DNA of 6,687 nucleotides, taken from positions 1-6,687 of the forward strand of contig CABURR010000075.1 of NCBI GenBank assembly GCA_902493985.1, given 5' to 3'. Position 1 is the stretch's first letter. Each line of letters opens with the position of its first letter. Positions 4,827 to 6,687 of this stretch are shown here, one piece after another. This DNA is from an uncultured Collinsella sp. GTDB lineage: Bacteria > Actinomycetota > Coriobacteriia > Coriobacteriales > Coriobacteriaceae. The notes under the pieces are model-generated. The model saw nothing but the letters and a program-made list of their open reading frames with translations, was not told the origin of the DNA and ran no database searches. A program made the translations under genes and the position numbers.

Positions 4827-5732
4827 CTACACACTCAGCCAACGATCGCCCTCGGAGCGGCAAAAGCCCTCGCGCTCCAGATCGGCAAGAATACTTGCGA
4901 CCAGCTCGCGCTCGACCGACTCTCTGCCGGCTGCCGCCTCCATCTCGTTAACGCCTGCAACAGCTTCATCAACCGTCATGCCCGCCGGATGCCCATCGCG
5001 CGCCGCCAGCAGCATGCGCACAATATGGGCGCGCTTTTGACGGCGCGAGCCCTCAAACTTGGACTGACGGCTATAGCCCGCCGACCGCCTGGAAGGATTT
5101 GGCAGCGTCTTTTTAAGATACGCGCCGTAATCCAGCAACGCGTAATACCACGCGCGCGGCGTGTCGGCATCGTCTTGAGGCGCGGCAAAGGGCGCAATCT
5201 CATCCGCCGTCGCACCGGGAGCCGCCGGACAGGCGGCTTGGATCAGCGGCACCAGCTCGCGATCAGGAACGGCCGGCACATCGGGAAAAAAATGATGCAA
5301 AAAGACCGTGCGCACGTTGGTCTCCAGATACACGCCCGGAAGATCGAACGCAAACGACCGGATGCCCTGCGCCGTCGCCGGGCCAATACCGGGCAGGGCG
5401 ACCAGGTCGCGCGTCTCACGTGGAAACTCCCCATCCCAATCTTCCATAATGCACTGAGCGGCTCTGTGAAGCGCCAGAGCACGCCGGTTGTAGCCCATCC
5501 CCTGCCAGGCATCCAAAACGTCGGAAGGAGCGGCCTGAGCGAGCGCCTGTACGGTCGGAAAGCGGTCGAGCCACGCGGGCATACGCGTCTCCACACGCGG
5601 CACCTGCGTTTGCTGCAGCATAACCTCGGAAAGCCAAATAATGTACGGGTCGCGCGTGCGGCGCCACGGAAGGTCGCGATAACGCAGGACCCCTTCCGAA
5701 CGAATCATCGAACGAAAGGGGTCCTGAATCAT
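4827..5732 (-). CDS. MutY-like HhH-GPD adenine DNA glycosylase lacking the 4Fe-4S cluster
   Basis: This 301-residue base-excision repair enzyme belongs to the HhH-GPD superfamily. LPWR (21-24), DPYIIWLSEVMLQQTQV (28-44, with the catalytic Glu at 36), WQGMGYNRRALALH (76-89) and the LPGIG hairpin (113-117) match MutY. MutY removes adenine mispaired with 8-oxoguanine. Two features place it in the shorter sister group often annotated as HesB-type. The usual catalytic-Asp segment (DGNV or DTNV) reads ETNVRTVF with Glu137. The only cysteines are at 94, 168 and 291, so the four-cysteine iron-sulfur motif is absent. The conserved WYYALLDYGAYLKK (195-208) and SRQSKFEGSRRQ (221-232) blocks also fit that group. 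The C-terminus (about 233-301) looks like a small winged-helix rather than a MutY NUDIX-like domain. The ATG at 5732 has AAGGAG eight bases upstream. It starts 21 bases after the Rrf2 gene, so the two are probably one operon. Confidence 0.88.
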   Translation of the reverse strand: MIQDPFRSMIRSEGVLRYRDLPWRRTRDPYIIWLSEVMLQQTQVPRVETRMPAWLDRFPTVQALAQAAPSDVLDAWQGMGYNRRALALHRAAQCIMEDWDGEFPRETRDLVALPGIGPATAQGIRSFAFDLPGVYLETNVRTVFLHHFFPDVPAVPDRELVPLIQAACPAAPGATADEIAPFAAPQDDADTPRAWYYALLDYGAYLKKTLPNPSRRSAGYSRQSKFEGSRRQKRAHIVRMLLAARDGHPAGMTVDEAVAGVNEMEAAAGRESVERELVASILADLEREGFCRSEGDRWLSV

Positions 5733-5753
5733 AGCTATGCTCCTTATGCGGCG

Positions 5754-6239
5754 CTATTCCTCCCGGCAAGCGCACGCACAGGTGGCGTACTCGGGAAACG
5801 CATCGCGGTCGGCGAACTTGGAATCGACGGCCGGGAACTGGCGGTGAGCGACGATATCGCCCAGCGAAACGGAATCGAGGTAGTCGCGCATCAGCGCTTG
5901 AGCTCCGGCCCACAGGGAATGATAGCAGCACGTACCCATGCGCGCACAGTCGCCATCGGGCGCGGTGCAATCGTTCATGACGATGGGCCCCTGAACGGCC
6001 TCAACGACCTGGCGGATGGTGACATCGTCGGGGCTGACCTTAAGACGCATGCCGCCATGGACGCCACGCAGGCTCTCCACAATACCGGCCTGAACCAAAC
6101 CATGCTGGATCGAACGGGCAAACGAATACGGGACATTGACCTCTTCGGCGGCGGTGCGAACAGAAAGCAGACGCTCCGGGTCCTCGGCAAGCATCGCGAG
6201 CATGCGAAGGGCGTAATCAGTCTTCCTCGATATGTCCAT
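5754..6239 (-). CDS. Rrf2-family transcriptional regulator, probably Fe-S sensing
   Basis: This is a 161-residue DNA-binding regulator. MDISRKTDYALRML at the start and the wing SLRGVHGGMRL (56-66) are typical of the Rrf2/IscR/NsrR winged helix (about 1-66). The family cysteine cluster follows at C91, C98 and C104, with an extra C105 and H107 nearby. This fits binding of a 2Fe-2S or 4Fe-4S cluster that responds to oxygen, nitric oxide or iron-sulfur status. Which signal applies cannot be told. Unusually, the C-terminus ends in CACAC (C154, C156, C158) followed by REE, three more cysteines not part of the standard motif. The ATG at 6239 is preceded by AAAGGGG. The gene leads a probable operon with the glycosylase and lies upstream of rubrerythrin, both of which make sense as oxidative-stress targets. 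Self-regulation through the palindrome at 6265-6278 is a guess. Confidence 0.93.
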   Translation of the reverse strand: MDISRKTDYALRMLAMLAEDPERLLSVRTAAEEVNVPYSFARSIQHGLVQAGIVESLRGVHGGMRLKVSPDDVTIRQVVEAVQGPIVMNDCTAPDGDCARMGTCCYHSLWAGAQALMRDYLDSVSLGDIVAHRQFPAVDSKFADRDAFPEYATCACACREE

Positions 6240-6543
6240 TTTTCCCCTTTCAAAGAATAGGAACAGCTCGAACGAGCTCCGGGGCCGAGCTTACGTCGAG
6301 ACACCAATGACCGTATGGACGCCCAAATTGCAAAACGGGTGCCCACTGAACGCCGTGTTTGAAGCCTCTTGCATCAAAAACGGCCCACAGTGCAATTCAG
6401 TATAACCTGCCCCTACTTCATTGAGCAGGCGTTGCGCAACAAATTCCTTGTTTGAACCATGTCTCAAGCGGAGCTTGTCCGGGAATTGGAAGGCTTTGGT
6501 TTTGGGCGAAAGGAGCCGATGGGATCAAGGTCCTATCAAACGC
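6240..6543. other. Leader region of the Rrf2 gene, no gene seen
   Basis: About 300 bases between the Rrf2 start and the tRNA terminator hold no convincing reading frame. The promoter of the Rrf2-glycosylase operon must lie here, but I find no strong box pair. A TATACT at 6404-6399 (minus strand) is -10-like without a good -35 partner. Symmetric sites present are the AGCTCG palindrome (6265-6278) and the perfect 10-base palindrome GTTGCGCAAC (6431-6440). Confidence 0.6.
6265..6278. promoter_or_regulatory. AGCTCG inverted repeat upstream of the Rrf2 gene, candidate operator or leader hairpin
   Basis: On the minus strand AGCTCG-TT-CGAGCT is a perfect 14-base symmetric site, 25 bases upstream of the Rrf2 start codon. 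A further AGCTC lies just upstream and can pair instead with the first half (AGCTC, 7 bases, GAGCT), so two alternative hairpins are possible in the leader RNA. It resembles no Rrf2-family consensus I can recall. Confidence 0.35.
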
Positions 6544-6571
6544 AAAAAACCACGTCCGAAGACGTGGTTTT
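6544..6571 (-). terminator. Intrinsic terminator of tRNA-Asp
   Basis: On the minus strand an 11-pair stem (AAAACCACGTC with GACGTGGTTTT) closes on a TTCG tetraloop and runs into six U residues. It starts eight bases after the encoded CCA of the tRNA, so it almost certainly ends the tRNA transcript. The stem also begins with four A residues, so it could work in the other direction with lower efficiency. Confidence 0.9.
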
Positions 6572-6579
6572 AATTGCGT

Positions 6580-6657
<78 letters not shown>

Positions 6658-6687
6658 AGGCAGTCGTTCGCGTTTGTTTCCGCTCGC

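Noticed and set aside
4818..6260. A 480-codon open frame on the plus strand opposite the glycosylase and Rrf2 genes
   Set aside because: It spans two well-supported minus-strand genes and their gap, is rich in Arg/His/Ala, and has no recognisable motif. It is a codon-bias shadow.

Overview
The window looks like chromosomal DNA of a high-GC, anaerobic Gram-positive bacterium, most probably an actinobacterium of the class Coriobacteriia (Collinsella-like). This assignment is an inference. It rests on GC-rich genes with strong purine-rich ribosome binding sites, a rubrerythrin typical of anaerobes, a HesB/MutY-type glycosylase without an iron-sulfur cluster, and a tRNA gene with encoded CCA. Every gene I can support lies on the minus strand, so the window reads functionally from right to left.

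Right end (6687 to about 4170): tRNA-Asp(GTC) with a textbook intrinsic terminator, then an Rrf2-family iron-sulfur regulator, a MutY-like HhH-GPD DNA glycosylase 21 bases further on, and a rubrerythrin 114 bases after that. Together they look like an oxygen/peroxide response and base-repair neighbourhood. The regulator and glycosylase are very likely one operon.

Middle (4172 to 3454): about 720 bases with no convincing gene but unusually rich in inverted repeats. They include a 90-base hairpin with a 32-pair stem and one mismatch just after rubrerythrin, a 9-pair tetraloop hairpin, a 203-base segment bounded by 23-base inverted terminal repeats (21/23 identical), and a minus-strand intrinsic terminator. 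This is the least explained part of the window. It could hold a small non-autonomous mobile element, an intergenic repeat family, or a small RNA.

Left half (3453 to 1): a small single-pass membrane protein of unknown function. Next comes a less GC-rich two-gene cassette, an AbiEii/DUF6036-like nucleotidyltransferase followed by a helix-turn-helix protein that starts at TTG and overlaps it by 4 bases, resembling a toxin-antitoxin or phage-defence pair. Last are rmuC and the start of an ABC transporter permease that runs off the left edge.

The clearest candidates for something undescribed are the palindromic intergenic block and the two-gene cassette. The remaining genes are recognisable families, with some odd features in the glycosylase and the Rrf2 regulator.
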